Assembly: GCF_000022565.1 (NCBI RefSeq)
Contig: NC_012483.1
Coordinates: forward strand, 3,968,001 to 4,032,000
Length of the DNA stretch: 64,000 bases
Reading direction: 5' to 3'
Origin: Acidobacterium capsulatum ATCC 51196
GTDB lineage: Bacteria > Acidobacteriota > Terriglobia > Terriglobales > Acidobacteriaceae
Positions 54,729 to 63,824 of this stretch are shown in pieces. A model generated the notes under the pieces. The model saw only the letters and a list, made by a program, of their open reading frames with translations, was not told the origin of the DNA and did no database searches. Numbering within the stretch: position 1 is the stretch's first letter; each line of letters starts with the position of its first letter. The translations under genes and the position numbers were made by a program.

Positions 54729-55832
54729 TTACACCGCGTGCAGCGCCTGATTCCGGTCAATCCGCTCGCACAGCGTGCGATACACCTGCTTGCCCATCTC
54801 CTTGGTGGAGAGCACATTCTGCTGCTGCCCCCGCGCCAGATCGGCCGTACGGTAACCTTCCATCAGTACCGACTTCACGGCCTCTTCCACGGCAACCGCA
54901 TCCTGCTCCAGACCCGCCGAGTGCCGCAGCAGCATCGCAGCCGTCAAAATCGCGCCCAGCGGATTCGCCAGTCCCTTGCCAGCAATGTCCGGCGCCGAGC
55001 CATGCACCGGCTCATACAGGTTCACCTGTCCGCCAATCGTTGCCGAGGGCAGCATGCCGAGCGAGCCCGTGATCACCGCCGCCTCGTCTGAAAGAATGTC
55101 GCCGAAGAGGTTCTCCGTCAGCACCACGTCAAAGTTGCGCGGCGTATTCATCAGGTGCATCGAGCACGCATCCACATACTGGTGTTCCAGCGTCACGTCG
55201 GGATACTGCTGGGCTACCTCGGTGACGGTAGCGCGCCAGAGCTGCGAAACCTCGAGCACGTTGGCCTTGTCCACTGACGTCAGCTTCTTGCGCCGCTTCC
55301 CGGCCAGCTCAAACGCAATGCGCGCCACGCGAATCACCTCTTCGCGCGTATACCGCATCGTGTTCCATGCCGAGCCTGCCTCGCGATCCCACGCGCGCGG
55401 CTCGCCAAAATAAAGTCCGCCCAGCAGCTCGCGCACAAACAGAATGTCCGCGCCGTCCACCACCTCGGGCCGCAGCGGCGAGTTCTGCGTCAGCGCCGAA
55501 TACGCAAATGAGGGCCGCAGATTCGCAAAGCCGCCCAGCGCCTGCCGCAGCTGCAGCAGACCCGCTTCCGGCCGGCGATCCGGGGGCAGGGAATTGAACT
55601 CATTGCCGCCCACCGCGCCCAGAAACACCGCGTCGCTTTCAAGCGCCACATCCAGCGTCTCAGCCGGCAGCGGAGTGCCCTTGGCCTTGATCGCCACGCC
55701 GCCAATCAGCGCTTCACGAAAGGTAAAGTCATGGCCGCCCAGCTCTCCCACGGCCTTCAAAATCTTTACTGCCTCGCCGGTTACTTCCGGCCCAATGCCA
55801 TCACCCGCGACAACCAAAATCTGCAACTTCAT
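54729..55832 (-). CDS. leuB: 3-isopropylmalate dehydrogenase
   Basis: A 367-aa NAD-dependent beta-decarboxylating dehydrogenase, third step of leucine synthesis. The N-terminus [20 protein letters not shown], the substrate Arg region [34 protein letters not shown], and the NAD site [18 protein letters not shown] are all in place. It follows leuA by 48 bases on the same strand. Confidence 0.97.
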   Translation of the reverse strand: MKLQILVVAGDGIGPEVTGEAVKILKAVGELGGHDFTFREALIGGVAIKAKGTPLPAETLDVALESDAVFLGAVGGNEFNSLPPDRRPEAGLLQLRQALGGFANLRPSFAYSALTQNSPLRPEVVDGADILFVRELLGGLYFGEPRAWDREAGSAWNTMRYTREEVIRVARIAFELAGKRRKKLTSVDKANVLEVSQLWRATVTEVAQQYPDVTLEHQYVDACSMHLMNTPRNFDVVLTENLFGDILSDEAAVITGSLGMLPSATIGGQVNLYEPVHGSAPDIAGKGLANPLGAILTAAMLLRHSAGLEQDAVAVEEAVKSVLMEGYRTADLARGQQQNVLSTKEMGKQVYRTLCERIDRNQALHAV

Positions 55833-55880
55833 CCACTGCCTCGTCTGTATTGTGGTTCCTGCTAAAAGGGATAAGTATGG

Positions 55881-57074
55881 TTACGAATTCGCCGGAACTT
55901 CCGGCACAAGATCCGCATGCCGCTGGTGGTGCGCCACCAGGTTGATCAAGTCCTGGTCATACACCGCCTTCTTGCGGTCGGCCAGCGCTGTGAAGGCGTG
56001 ATAGGTTTCCTCAATATCTTCCGGCCCCAGCACATAGCCCAGGTCCTTCAGCCGCGCCTTCAGCGCCGCGCGGCCAGAGTGCTTGCCGAGCACCATGCGA
56101 TTCGACGGCACGCCTACCGCCGAGGGCGTAATGATCTCGTACGTCAGCGGATTCGACAGCACGCCATGCTGATGAATGCCCGCCTCATGCGCAAAGGCAT
56201 TCGCGCCCACAATCGCCTTGTTGGGCGAGGGGCCAAAGCTGATCGTCTGCCCCAGTTGCTGGCTCGCCGGATACAGCTTCTCCAACTGAATTCCGTGCTC
56301 CACCGGATACTTGTCCTTCCGCACGTGAAGCGCCGCGGCAATCTCTTCGAGCGCCGCATTGCCCGCGCGCTCTCCAATGCCGTTGATGGTGCACTCCACC
56401 TGCCGCGCACCGGCTTCAATCGCCGCCAGCGCGTTGGCGGTCGCCAGGCCAAGATCATCATGCGTGTGCGCGGACAAGATCACCTTGTCCGCGCCCGGCA
56501 CCTTCGCAAGCACCGTGCGAAACATCGCGCCATACTCATTCGGCACCGCGTAGCCCACCGTGTCCGGCAGGTTGATCGTCGTCGCTCCGGCCTCGATGGC
56601 CACCTTCACCATCTCGCACAAAAAGTCGAGATCGGTGCGCGTCGAGTCTTCCGGAGAAAACTCCACATAGTCCACATACTGCCGTGCCAGCCTTACAGAA
56701 GAGCCCGCCTGCTCCAGTGCTTCGGCGCGGCTGATCTTCAGCTTGTACTCAAGGTGAATGTCCGAGCTGGCCAGAAAGATGTGAATGCGCGGCTTCGAGC
56801 CGGTTTCCACCGCCTGCGCGGCGCGCACAATGTCTTCCTTGCGCGAGCGCGACAGCGACGCCACGCTGGGACCGCGCACTTCGCTCGCAATCGTGCGAAT
56901 CGCTTCAAAGTCCCCGTCCGAGGCGGCGGCAAAGCCTGCTTCCAGAATGTCCACGCCCAGGTTTTCGAGCGTTCGGGCCATCTGCAGCTTCTCTGCGGCA
57001 GTCATGCTGCAGCCGGGGGCCTGTTCCCCATCGCGAAGCGTCGTATCGAAGAAATAGAGGCGATCTTGTGTCAT
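55881..57074 (-). CDS. leuA: 2-isopropylmalate synthase lacking the regulatory domain
   Basis: A 397-aa TIM-barrel enzyme joining acetyl-CoA and 2-oxoisovalerate. Catalytic start LYFFDTTLRDGEQAPGCSMT, metal ligands in ILSAHTHDDLGLATANALA, and subdomain I with NAFAHEAGIHQHGVLSNPL. It stops at YDQDLINLVAHHQRHADLVP, where E. coli LeuA continues for about 120 more residues of leucine-binding dimer domain. Feedback inhibition by leucine is therefore unlikely to work in the usual way. A NifV-like homocitrate or a citramalate activity is possible, but the leuBCD context favours LeuA. The ATG at 57074 is preceded by GAAGG. Confidence 0.93.
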   Translation of the reverse strand: MTQDRLYFFDTTLRDGEQAPGCSMTAAEKLQMARTLENLGVDILEAGFAAASDGDFEAIRTIASEVRGPSVASLSRSRKEDIVRAAQAVETGSKPRIHIFLASSDIHLEYKLKISRAEALEQAGSSVRLARQYVDYVEFSPEDSTRTDLDFLCEMVKVAIEAGATTINLPDTVGYAVPNEYGAMFRTVLAKVPGADKVILSAHTHDDLGLATANALAAIEAGARQVECTINGIGERAGNAALEEIAAALHVRKDKYPVEHGIQLEKLYPASQQLGQTISFGPSPNKAIVGANAFAHEAGIHQHGVLSNPLTYEIITPSAVGVPSNRMVLGKHSGRAALKARLKDLGYVLGPEDIEETYHAFTALADRKKAVYDQDLINLVAHHQRHADLVPEVPANS

Positions 57075-57174
57075 CACAAACCTTCACAAATCAAAAACTC
57101 GTCCAACTCATCGGGAAGCGAGCCATCCACCCGTCATCCCGTTCACGAACTTGTCATCCCGGCCCGAGTTCAGC

Positions 57175-57212
57175 GGGTGCCCCATGCAAGCACCGTGTTG
57201 GCTTGAGTGGGG
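57175..57212 (+). repeat. Hairpin repeat B5, upstream of leuA
   Basis: GGGTGCCCC head; stem CCCCATGCAAGC with GGCTTGAGTGGGG. A second copy of the right arm, GGCTTGAGTAGGG, follows immediately. Confidence 0.75.
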
Positions 57213-57316
57213 CATGGCTTGAGTAGGGTAGTTCAACTCTCAACCATTACCGCTCAACCGTCGCATCCGGCACTAACAACAGTCTGCCCACTGCCGCTCC
57301 ATAATGCAAATGGATA

Positions 57317-57330
57317 ATTTTTATAAAAAT
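57317..57330. promoter_or_regulatory. AT-rich palindrome between leuA and lysR-type gene
   Basis: ATTTTTATAAAAAT, a perfect 14-base palindrome inside an AT-rich island (57300-57350), unlike the GC-rich surroundings. It lies in the divergent leuA-LysR spacer, where a LysR regulator would be expected to bind (T-N11-A type). No clear -35/-10 pair could be assigned. Confidence 0.5.
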
Positions 57331-57384
57331 CATAGAAAAAAGTAATACACTGCGAGCCTGAACATGATTTGAGGTTTTCTCCTT

Positions 57385-58305
57385 ATGGATCTCTGGCAGC
57401 TCGAAACCTTTCTCGCCGTCGTCGAGGAGCGCGGCTTCTCCCGCGCCGCCACGCGTCTGCACCGCACGCAACCGGCCGTCAGCCAGACGATCCGCAAGCT
57501 CGAAGAGGAGCTGGGCGAGCAGCTCTTTGAGCGCACCAGCCGCGAAGGCACGCTCACCAGCGCAGGAGAGCTCTTGCGCAGCTACGCCGAGCGCCTGTTA
57601 CGCCTGCGCGCCGAGGCCCAGATCGCCATCGAGGAGCTGCAATCGCTCGAGCGCGGCCGTCTCGTCATCGCCGCCAACGAATACACCTGTCTTTATCTGC
57701 TGCCGGTGCTCGATGAGTTCCGCCGCGTCTGCCCGCAGATTGGCGTCACGGTGCAACGCTCACTGGCCAGCCGCATTCCCGAGCATCTGCTGGAGCGCTC
57801 GGTCGAGTTTGGCATCATCACTTTCCGGCCCGATCGCGCGCAGTTCCAGGCCACCGCCGTCTACTCTGACGGAGCAGCCTTCGTCATGAGCCCCGAGCAT
57901 CCTCTGGCCCGGCTCTCCGAGGTCCCCATCCGGGAACTCGGCGCGGAAAACTTCGTCGCCCATAACGTCGCCTCGCCGCTACGCCAGCGCATCATTGAGG
58001 TTTTTGCCGTCCACCAGACGCCTCTCAACATTGGCGTCGAGCTGCCCAGCCTTGAAGCCGTCAAGCGTTACGTGGGCCTCGGTAACGGTGTGGCGCTCGT
58101 CCCCACGCTCACCGTCGAGCCGGAGTTGCGCCGGGGTGAGCTCATCCACGTGCCCATTCCAGAGATCGCCATCACCCGCACCCTGTGGCTCGTCCAGCGG
58201 CGCGGGGTGCGCATTTCCCATGCCGGAGCCGCCTTTTTGCGCGTTGTCGAGCGCATCGCCGCCGAGCGGGGGAACCCATTCCTTTACCGGATTGAGCAAG
58301 ATTAG
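57385..58305 (+). CDS. LysR-family transcriptional regulator of the leu-ilv locus
   Basis: A 306-aa regulator. The N-terminal winged helix reads FLAVVEERGFSRAATRLHRT followed by QPAVSQTIRKLEEELGEQLFER. The C-terminal effector domain is a periplasmic-binding-protein fold. It is divergent from leuA with a shared AT-rich spacer, the classic position for a LysR activator. In other bacteria similar neighbours respond to pathway intermediates; here the effector is unknown. Confidence 0.88.
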   Translation: MDLWQLETFLAVVEERGFSRAATRLHRTQPAVSQTIRKLEEELGEQLFERTSREGTLTSAGELLRSYAERLLRLRAEAQIAIEELQSLERGRLVIAANEYTCLYLLPVLDEFRRVCPQIGVTVQRSLASRIPEHLLERSVEFGIITFRPDRAQFQATAVYSDGAAFVMSPEHPLARLSEVPIRELGAENFVAHNVASPLRQRIIEVFAVHQTPLNIGVELPSLEAVKRYVGLGNGVALVPTLTVEPELRRGELIHVPIPEIAITRTLWLVQRRGVRISHAGAAFLRVVERIAAERGNPFLYRIEQD

Positions 58306-58448
58306 CGTTTCCCCCTCTTACCGAATGCCTCGCGGCAGGTACAATGAGCGGGTGGGCGGAACACCAGCAAGGCTCACGATTTCTCCGAAACAGCCCGAGA
58401 GGCTTGCAGCCTGCGGTGCTTTTCTGCAGGCGAGAGGTTTTTGAACGA

Positions 58449-59054
58449 ATGAAGAAGAGTTGGTTGCTTTTCGTACTGCTGCCGTTGATGGCAGTAGCAG
58501 CAATGGGGCAAGAGAGCCGCATGGATGTCAGCGGCAGCGCATCGGGCCTGATTCCGCCCTTCGTCGCTGGATCGGGTGCCGTTTACCTGCACTCCAACAC
58601 GGGACTCGGTGGACTGGTGAGCTATCGCTATGACCTGACCCCGCGCAGTCAGCTGGAAGCCAACTATGGCTATGCGCAGATGAAGGAGCACTTCTCCAGC
58701 CCCAGCTACAACTACATCGTGAACACGCGCCGGCAGGAAGTCACCTTCGCCTACGTGCAGAACTTCTACTTCCATAACTTCAATCCGTTCATTGAAGCTG
58801 GTGGCGGCATCGGCATCTACACGCCCATCGACAACACCTACACCACGATCACCGTCTCCAACCTCAAGCAGCAGATGCTGCCCACCGCGCTCTACGGCGT
58901 CGGTTTCGCCTACGAACTGAGCCCAAGCTGGGACCTCCGCGTCGAATACCGTGGCCTCATCAGCAAGACGCCTGAGTTCGGCTACACGCCCTTCAACACG
59001 CGGCGCTACTACAACGTGAACGACCCGGTTATCGGCTTCGCGTACCACTTCTAA
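58449..59054 (+). CDS. Outer-membrane beta-barrel protein
   Basis: A 201-aa protein with a signal peptide (MKKSWLLFVLLPLMAVAAMG). The mature part has alternating hydrophobic strands and aromatic girdles (YRYDLTPRSQLEANYGYAQM, VTFAYVQNFYFHNFNPFIEA) and ends in Phe (GFAYHF), the usual outer-membrane insertion signal. The size suggests an eight-stranded barrel of the OmpA/OmpX type. Function is unknown. A strong terminator follows. Confidence 0.85.
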   Translation: MKKSWLLFVLLPLMAVAAMGQESRMDVSGSASGLIPPFVAGSGAVYLHSNTGLGGLVSYRYDLTPRSQLEANYGYAQMKEHFSSPSYNYIVNTRRQEVTFAYVQNFYFHNFNPFIEAGGGIGIYTPIDNTYTTITVSNLKQQMLPTALYGVGFAYELSPSWDLRVEYRGLISKTPEFGYTPFNTRRYYNVNDPVIGFAYHF

Positions 59055-59112
59055 GCGCACCGGCTCACGCCGTTCCCGCTGGAAGACACGCATCTCGACC
59101 CCGCAGCAAGAT

Positions 59113-59154
59113 ACAGAACAGCCCCGGCGAGCATCGCTCCCGGGGCTGTTCTGT
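59113..59154 (+). terminator. Terminator after the beta-barrel gene
   Basis: A 15-base perfect stem, ACAGAACAGCCCCGG/CCGGGGCTGTTCTGT, with a 12-base loop. There is no long T tract, but the stem is very strong. Confidence 0.8.
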
Positions 59155-59194
59155 GTTCAGGCGTTCTGTCCTGCTTCGGGCTGCCCAAACTATC

Positions 59195-59227
59195 GGGTGC
59201 CCCTATTTCTCTCTTTTGGAGATGGGG
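59195..59227 (+). repeat. GGGTGCCCC-headed repeat C1
   Basis: GGGTGCCCC head with a weak stem (CCCC...TTTCTC against GAGATGGGG). It is the first of three tandem members here. Confidence 0.6.
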
Positions 59228-59229
59228 CC

Positions 59230-59261
59230 GGGTGCTCCACATCTCGCTTTTGAGATGTGGG
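59230..59261 (+). repeat. GGGTGC-headed repeat C2
   Basis: GGGTGCTCC head; perfect 9-base stem CCACATCTC/GAGATGTGG with a 6-base loop GCTTTT. The stem sequence differs wholly from families A and B, while the layout is the same. Confidence 0.7.
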
Positions 59262-59287
59262 TATACAGCCGTCACTACCTCTCGTCC

Positions 59288-59320
59288 GGGTGCCCCGGGG
59301 CCGTCCCTTCAGACCCGGGA
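59288..59320 (+). repeat. Hairpin repeat A6
   Basis: GGGTGCCCC head; degenerate A-type stem CCCGGG...CCCGGG. Confidence 0.65.
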
Positions 59321-59326
59321 TTCACC

Positions 59327-59947
59327 TCACCTCTGCCCATTCAACAGCCGGTAGCCGATCCCGATCGAGATTCCCTGCGGATGCATCCCGTTATTCGGAA
59401 TTTCTGGCCCGAGGTTCGGCGCCTTTGGCCAATCCAGATATTCGTAGTCCGCGCGAACGTCAATCCGCGGCGTGAGCTGGTAATCGAGTGTCCCTCCAGG
59501 CCCAAAGGCAAAGTAGCTGCCCTTGCCAATCCGGTCAGGAAACACCTCGCGCCCCGCGCCCATCATGAATTTCACAAACGCAGACGCGCTATGCCAGCGA
59601 TATACGCGATAGCGCGGCCCCAGCAGATAATGCTGCTGCTTCTCGCCCTGGCTGCCGTGGTAGTTCAGCCAGTTCGCCTCGCCTTCCATGCCCCAGCGGG
59701 GCTTCAGATTCACATCAAAGAAAAACCCCACGCCCGCCAGATCGCTCGCCGTGTAATCGCTCGTCGTGTAGCCGTCGATGAAACCCTTGGGCAGGGAATC
59801 GGGCTTGAAGAGCGAAGCCTCCGCGCCCACCACCACAGAACCACCGCCGCCGGTCGTCGAAGGCCGCACCTGCGCCATGGACGCCTGGGCCACCAGCAGC
59901 AGCAGTGCGGGAGCCGCCGCCCATCCTAAGAACTTTTTGAGCACCAT
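59327..59947 (-). CDS. Outer-membrane beta-barrel protein (porin-like)
   Basis: A 206-aa protein with a signal peptide (MVLKKFLGWAAAPALLLLVA...SMAQ). The start at 59947 has GAGAGG upstream. The mature part has the OMP_b-brl pattern with paired strands ending in GISIGIGYRLLNG. It resembles the family of unknown barrels abundant in acidobacteria (as I recall). It is convergent with the other barrel gene. Confidence 0.82.
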   Translation of the reverse strand: MVLKKFLGWAAAPALLLLVAQASMAQVRPSTTGGGGSVVVGAEASLFKPDSLPKGFIDGYTTSDYTASDLAGVGFFFDVNLKPRWGMEGEANWLNYHGSQGEKQQHYLLGPRYRVYRWHSASAFVKFMMGAGREVFPDRIGKGSYFAFGPGGTLDYQLTPRIDVRADYEYLDWPKAPNLGPEIPNNGMHPQGISIGIGYRLLNGQR

Positions 59948-60154
59948 TACCTCTCCTCGTCTCTCACACGAGCGTTTCATGGACCAATGTTGCGGGGGAA
60001 ACTCATAGAAAAAATTAGAGAAATCTAATCCTCTCATCTCCTCTGGCCGCAGGCCAATCGCCTGCCTTCTCTGGCTCCGTGTCTCTTCCGGCTTGCAAAA
60101 AAAATTGGGAGCCAGTGATGGCTCCCAATCGGTGTTGAGGGTGGAATCAGCCGC

Positions 60155-62050
60155 TCAGCGCGTCTGCGGCTGACCCTGCGGAGGATTCTGCTGCGGTTGC
60201 CCCGGATTAGGTCCCGGATTCTGCCCCTGGCCCGGTTCGGGCAGATTCTGCTCCTGCACGGGGCCGGGCTGATTCGGCGCTGCGCCTTGGACTTGGCCCT
60301 GATCAGGCCCCTGACCCTGCGCCGCCCCCTGGTTCGCTCCCGGATTCGCCCCCTGATTCTGGTCCGCGCCCTGGGCCGGTGCCGCTTGCGGCGGTGCCGG
60401 CGCCTGATACGGCTGCAGGCGGAAGTAGATCGGCGTGATCTCAAACGGCATCTTGTCGCTCGCGTTCAGCAGCGGAGCCGGGCTCACATTCAGCGTCTCC
60501 ACCTGATCGTTCCAGGGGTCGATCTTCAGATGGCTGTCCAGCGGCAGCGCGGCAATCTGCTGCAGGTTGGCCGGGTCCAGCTTCGGCGCGCCGTTCAGGA
60601 ACGTCGCCATCCAAGGCTGCCCGTTGGCCTGCAGCAGGGGATCGCCCAGCCGAGGCGTCAGCAACTGCTTCAGCGCCTTCTGGCGATCCATGAGCTGCTC
60701 AAAGAACAGTCCCACCTCGCCCGACTTCGACGCATACACCGAGTGCGCAAACAGCTCCTCGGCCTTCTTGGCCGCCGAGGCGTTGTCCGCCGTCGTGTGG
60801 CTCATCTCGATCTTCTGGAAGGCCGCTTCGTCGGGGAAGAGCAGACGGTCGCTGAAGGCATAGCGCGTGTCAATGTGGTGCCCCAGCTCAATCTGCGCCA
60901 ACTGGAAGCTCAGCACCGCCGCCAGATCGGCCTCGGTCGGCAGCACATCCACCAGCCCCTTGCTGATCAGGATGGTGTTGCCCACCGCCAGCGTTTCGAG
61001 CGGCTCGGTCAGCAGCACGCGGCAGTGAATCGGCCCTGGCAGCGCCAGATTGTTGCCAATCACCACGTTCTCGACCACCTGGTCCAGCACCTTGTCAAAC
61101 GGGCTGGGGGCAGCCAGCAGACCCGCTGCCTGCAGCCGGTCGAGCACATTGTTCTGCGCCTCGGTCACCCACTGCCGTTCGGCCTGCAGAGGACTCATAT
61201 CGGTCGCATTCTGGCTCTCGTCCTGGGCGTTTTCAATGTCCACGGACTCCTGCTCCTGCGCGCGCTGCGGCGTCTTGAGCGAGTAGCCCCAATAGAACGT
61301 CTGCCCGCGCAGCCCCACCGACTTCGACGACTCCGTGCGGTGCGTCTCCTCGACGTAGATCGCGAGCGGCATCCACAGGCCCGGCTGAATGTTCTGCCGC
61401 CAGCTATCGAAGTGGTAGTAGTGGTTCTCCGGGTCGTTGGGGTTGTTCGTGTACGTGCCGTTGAAGCGCACGATGTGGCCGCCGTCATCCTCGACCCAGA
61501 TGCGGCCAAAGAAGCGGCCCGGCCCCGTGTGCTTCTTCGGGCGCACGTCAAAGACCGTCGTCCTTATCTCGCCCAGAAACTCCTGCCGCACAAACGAGAA
61601 GGTGTAGTGCTGCTCATTGAAGCCCGACGGGTCAATGAACATCATGTCCATGAAGCCGGTCGGATTGTCCGTCAGGTGAAAGGATTTCGTCAGGTCTGAC
61701 AGGTACTTGAGCGTGCCATGCAGAAAGCCAGTCTTCGTCTGCTTCGCGTTGTAGGAGTACGCGTCAAAGCCCTTGCTGAAGTCCACACGCGCAATCGAAT
61801 ACTCATCCTTGACCGGCACCTGGTAGAGCTTCGGGTCCGGGCGCATGTCCTGGATGTAGGTCTGCACCACCGGCGTGTCCTTCTCAATCGCGCGAATGGT
61901 GACCTGCTCCTGCTGAATCGCCTCGTGGATCAGTTGCTGCTGCTGCGGCGTCAGCGGCGCAGTCTCCATTCTGTATTTGTGCCTTCTGGCCCATGCCGGC
62001 GCCAGACTCAGGGTCAGCACCAGACCCAGCACGCAAGACTTACGAAACAT
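60155..62050 (-). CDS. M48-like protein with a destroyed HExxH motif
   Basis: A 631-aa secreted protein (signal peptide CVLGLVLTLSLAPAWA). The N-terminal half (to about 280) has a lipoprotein-like beta region (FGRIWVEDDGGHIVRFNGTY). Residues about 300-470 follow an M48 peptidase layout, LISKGLVDVLPTEADLAAVL then SFQLAQIELGHHIDTR: where HExxH should be (382-386) it reads FQLAQ, so zinc binding and catalysis are not expected. The last 90 residues are Pro/Gln/Gly/Asn-rich and disordered. It lies upstream of a beta-barrel gene and downstream of the TonB-like gene, both on the same strand. Confidence 0.78.
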   Translation of the reverse strand: MFRKSCVLGLVLTLSLAPAWARRHKYRMETAPLTPQQQQLIHEAIQQEQVTIRAIEKDTPVVQTYIQDMRPDPKLYQVPVKDEYSIARVDFSKGFDAYSYNAKQTKTGFLHGTLKYLSDLTKSFHLTDNPTGFMDMMFIDPSGFNEQHYTFSFVRQEFLGEIRTTVFDVRPKKHTGPGRFFGRIWVEDDGGHIVRFNGTYTNNPNDPENHYYHFDSWRQNIQPGLWMPLAIYVEETHRTESSKSVGLRGQTFYWGYSLKTPQRAQEQESVDIENAQDESQNATDMSPLQAERQWVTEAQNNVLDRLQAAGLLAAPSPFDKVLDQVVENVVIGNNLALPGPIHCRVLLTEPLETLAVGNTILISKGLVDVLPTEADLAAVLSFQLAQIELGHHIDTRYAFSDRLLFPDEAAFQKIEMSHTTADNASAAKKAEELFAHSVYASKSGEVGLFFEQLMDRQKALKQLLTPRLGDPLLQANGQPWMATFLNGAPKLDPANLQQIAALPLDSHLKIDPWNDQVETLNVSPAPLLNASDKMPFEITPIYFRLQPYQAPAPPQAAPAQGADQNQGANPGANQGAAQGQGPDQGQVQGAAPNQPGPVQEQNLPEPGQGQNPGPNPGQPQQNPPQGQPQTR

Positions 62051-62204
62051 TGATGGCTCCTGACTGCATTTTTATCGTCCCGGCATCCCGCCGGCCCGTT
62101 GTTCAATCTCTCTGTTCCGGCCCCGGCCGGAGTCTCCTGTGAATCCATGATTACCACGCCACGGGATATCACCCGCCGCATCCCTCAAAAACTCCCCAAG
62201 GCCG

Positions 62205-63278
62205 CTAGGTCATTTGGAATGAGATGCGAATGAGGCTCACCTGGTCCACCGGATGCCCATCCCGGGTCGCCGGCTTGAAGCGAATCTTCTCGGCTGCGGC
62301 AATGGCCTGCTGGTCCAGCCCCGCGCCCAGTCCACGCACCACGCCCAGCACCTGTACCTGTCCCTGCGCCGTGAACCGCACCCGCAGCGTCACATCGCCC
62401 TGAATATGCTCGGCCCGCGCCTGGGCAGTGTACTGCGGTAGCGGCTTCCACAACACCACAATCGGAGTCGTCTGCGCCTGCTGCACCTGCCCATGCGCCC
62501 CGCCGTTGCCATACATATTGCCGCCAAACGAAGGCTGGGCCACGCGTCCATGTCCGCCCGGACGCCCCGTGCCGCCCACCACGCCGCTGCCAAAGCCGGT
62601 GGAGGCTACCGTGCCGCGGCTCCGACCGCCGGGAACGCCTGACGACACCCCGGAGCCAAAGTTCACGCCATGCACCGCGCCGCGCCGGGCCGCACCCGCG
62701 CCCTGGCTCGCGCCCGGAGCTGAGTGAAAGGCTCCCACCGCTGCCACCGTGGGCCGCTGGTTGGCGTTCGGATTCGGATGCACACCCTCGGGATCGCCAA
62801 AGCCGCCCGTGTGCATCGTGGGCCGCTGCCGGTTGTTCGCCACTGCCGTCGGCCGCGCGCTTTGAAACAGACCCACCTTCGGCTTCGGAGGCGGAGCCAC
62901 CCGCACCGGCGGCGCTGGCCGGAACTTCGGCAGCACCGGCTCCGGCGTCTTGATATGCACCGGCTTCGGCGGCGGAGGCGGCGTCTTCACCGGCGCCGGA
63001 GGAATAATCTTCGAGGGCTGCGTCTCCGTAATCTTCGGCGGAGGCGGCAGATGCACCGGCGGCGGGGGAATATAAGGCTTCGGCTGGGGAATGGGGAAGA
63101 TCAGCTCTGTAGACTGCATCTGATGGATGCGCTGATGCACCTGCGAGACGGTCAGCAGAATAGCCAGCGCCGCAATCAGCACATTCACAACCAGGCTGAC
63201 ACCAAACGACCCGAAGCGCTTTTCTTCTTCCGGCAGCAGTCCGAAATTATCGTGCTTCGAACGGTCTGTCGTTGCCAT
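62205..63278 (-). CDS. TonB-family energy transducer
   Basis: A 357-aa protein with an N-terminal membrane anchor (FGVSLVVNVLIAALAILLTV), a very Pro-rich span (PPPPVHLPPPPKITE and repeats), a Gly-rich segment and a C-terminal TonB domain (YTAQARAEHIQGDVTLRVRF...DQVSLIRISFQM). It would pass proton-motive energy to outer-membrane receptors. No ExbB/ExbD genes are adjacent. The start at 63278 places the anchor at about residue 25-45. Confidence 0.88.
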   Translation of the reverse strand: MATTDRSKHDNFGLLPEEEKRFGSFGVSLVVNVLIAALAILLTVSQVHQRIHQMQSTELIFPIPQPKPYIPPPPVHLPPPPKITETQPSKIIPPAPVKTPPPPPKPVHIKTPEPVLPKFRPAPPVRVAPPPKPKVGLFQSARPTAVANNRQRPTMHTGGFGDPEGVHPNPNANQRPTVAAVGAFHSAPGASQGAGAARRGAVHGVNFGSGVSSGVPGGRSRGTVASTGFGSGVVGGTGRPGGHGRVAQPSFGGNMYGNGGAHGQVQQAQTTPIVVLWKPLPQYTAQARAEHIQGDVTLRVRFTAQGQVQVLGVVRGLGAGLDQQAIAAAEKIRFKPATRDGHPVDQVSLIRISFQMT

Positions 63279-63824
63279 AAACAGCGATTACTCCCAAGGG
63301 GTTAAGGCGGGCGTACCCGCCGTCATCATCGTTCTCGAGCGCTTCCTCGAAGACCTCGTCCGAGACTCTGCCATCTGTTTGCATGCATCTCGATGGCCAT
63401 TCTCGTGGCCGTTCTCTTCTGGAGAGAGCCGGAACTGTGTTGTGAGCCATTTACAGCCCGCAAGCCTGAAAGAAAGGGTTGGAAATTGCGATTCGGGACC
63501 GGCGAACGCGCGCAACTGCCCGGTCTCTCTGCTGCGAGCATAACCCGTTCGTCACCAATTTGCTCTCCCACAAAAGCAGGAGGTCACTCGCTTCGGTAAC
63601 CATGCCCCTCCCGGCGCCGCATTCACGCATCGCCTTACCAATACGAGATGCGCACCCACACGCATTCGCTCGCGGGCCGGAGAGAAAATTTTGTCTGTAT
63701 TCCAAAAACGGAACCGTGGACGCAATGGGAACATACACTGAGACAGGCAGTATCCTACGGCGTCCATGTGGCCGTCTTATGAACAAAATCTCAGGCTTCG
63801 CGCCTCTCGTTTCATCAGAAAGGA
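63279..63824. other. 546-base spacer before the galE-like gene
   Basis: No gene I can support; the open frames here are compositional. It contains a small GGCGGG-CGTA-CCCGCC hairpin at 63306-63321. The promoter of the galE-like gene should lie in the last 150 bases, but no clear boxes are seen. Confidence 0.5.

Noticed and set aside
48722-57074. Leader-peptide attenuation upstream of leuA or ilvB
   Set aside because: No short frame with a Leu, Val or Ile run was found on the minus strand upstream of leuA, and no terminator/antiterminator pair there.
60197-61699. 500-codon open frame antisense to the M48-like gene
   Set aside because: Arg/Leu-rich shadow; the minus-strand frame has a signal peptide and recognisable M48 flanks.
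63279-63824. Small minus-strand genes before the galE-like gene
   Set aside because: Three overlapping open frames exist, but none has a start signal, a recognisable motif or consistent codon use.
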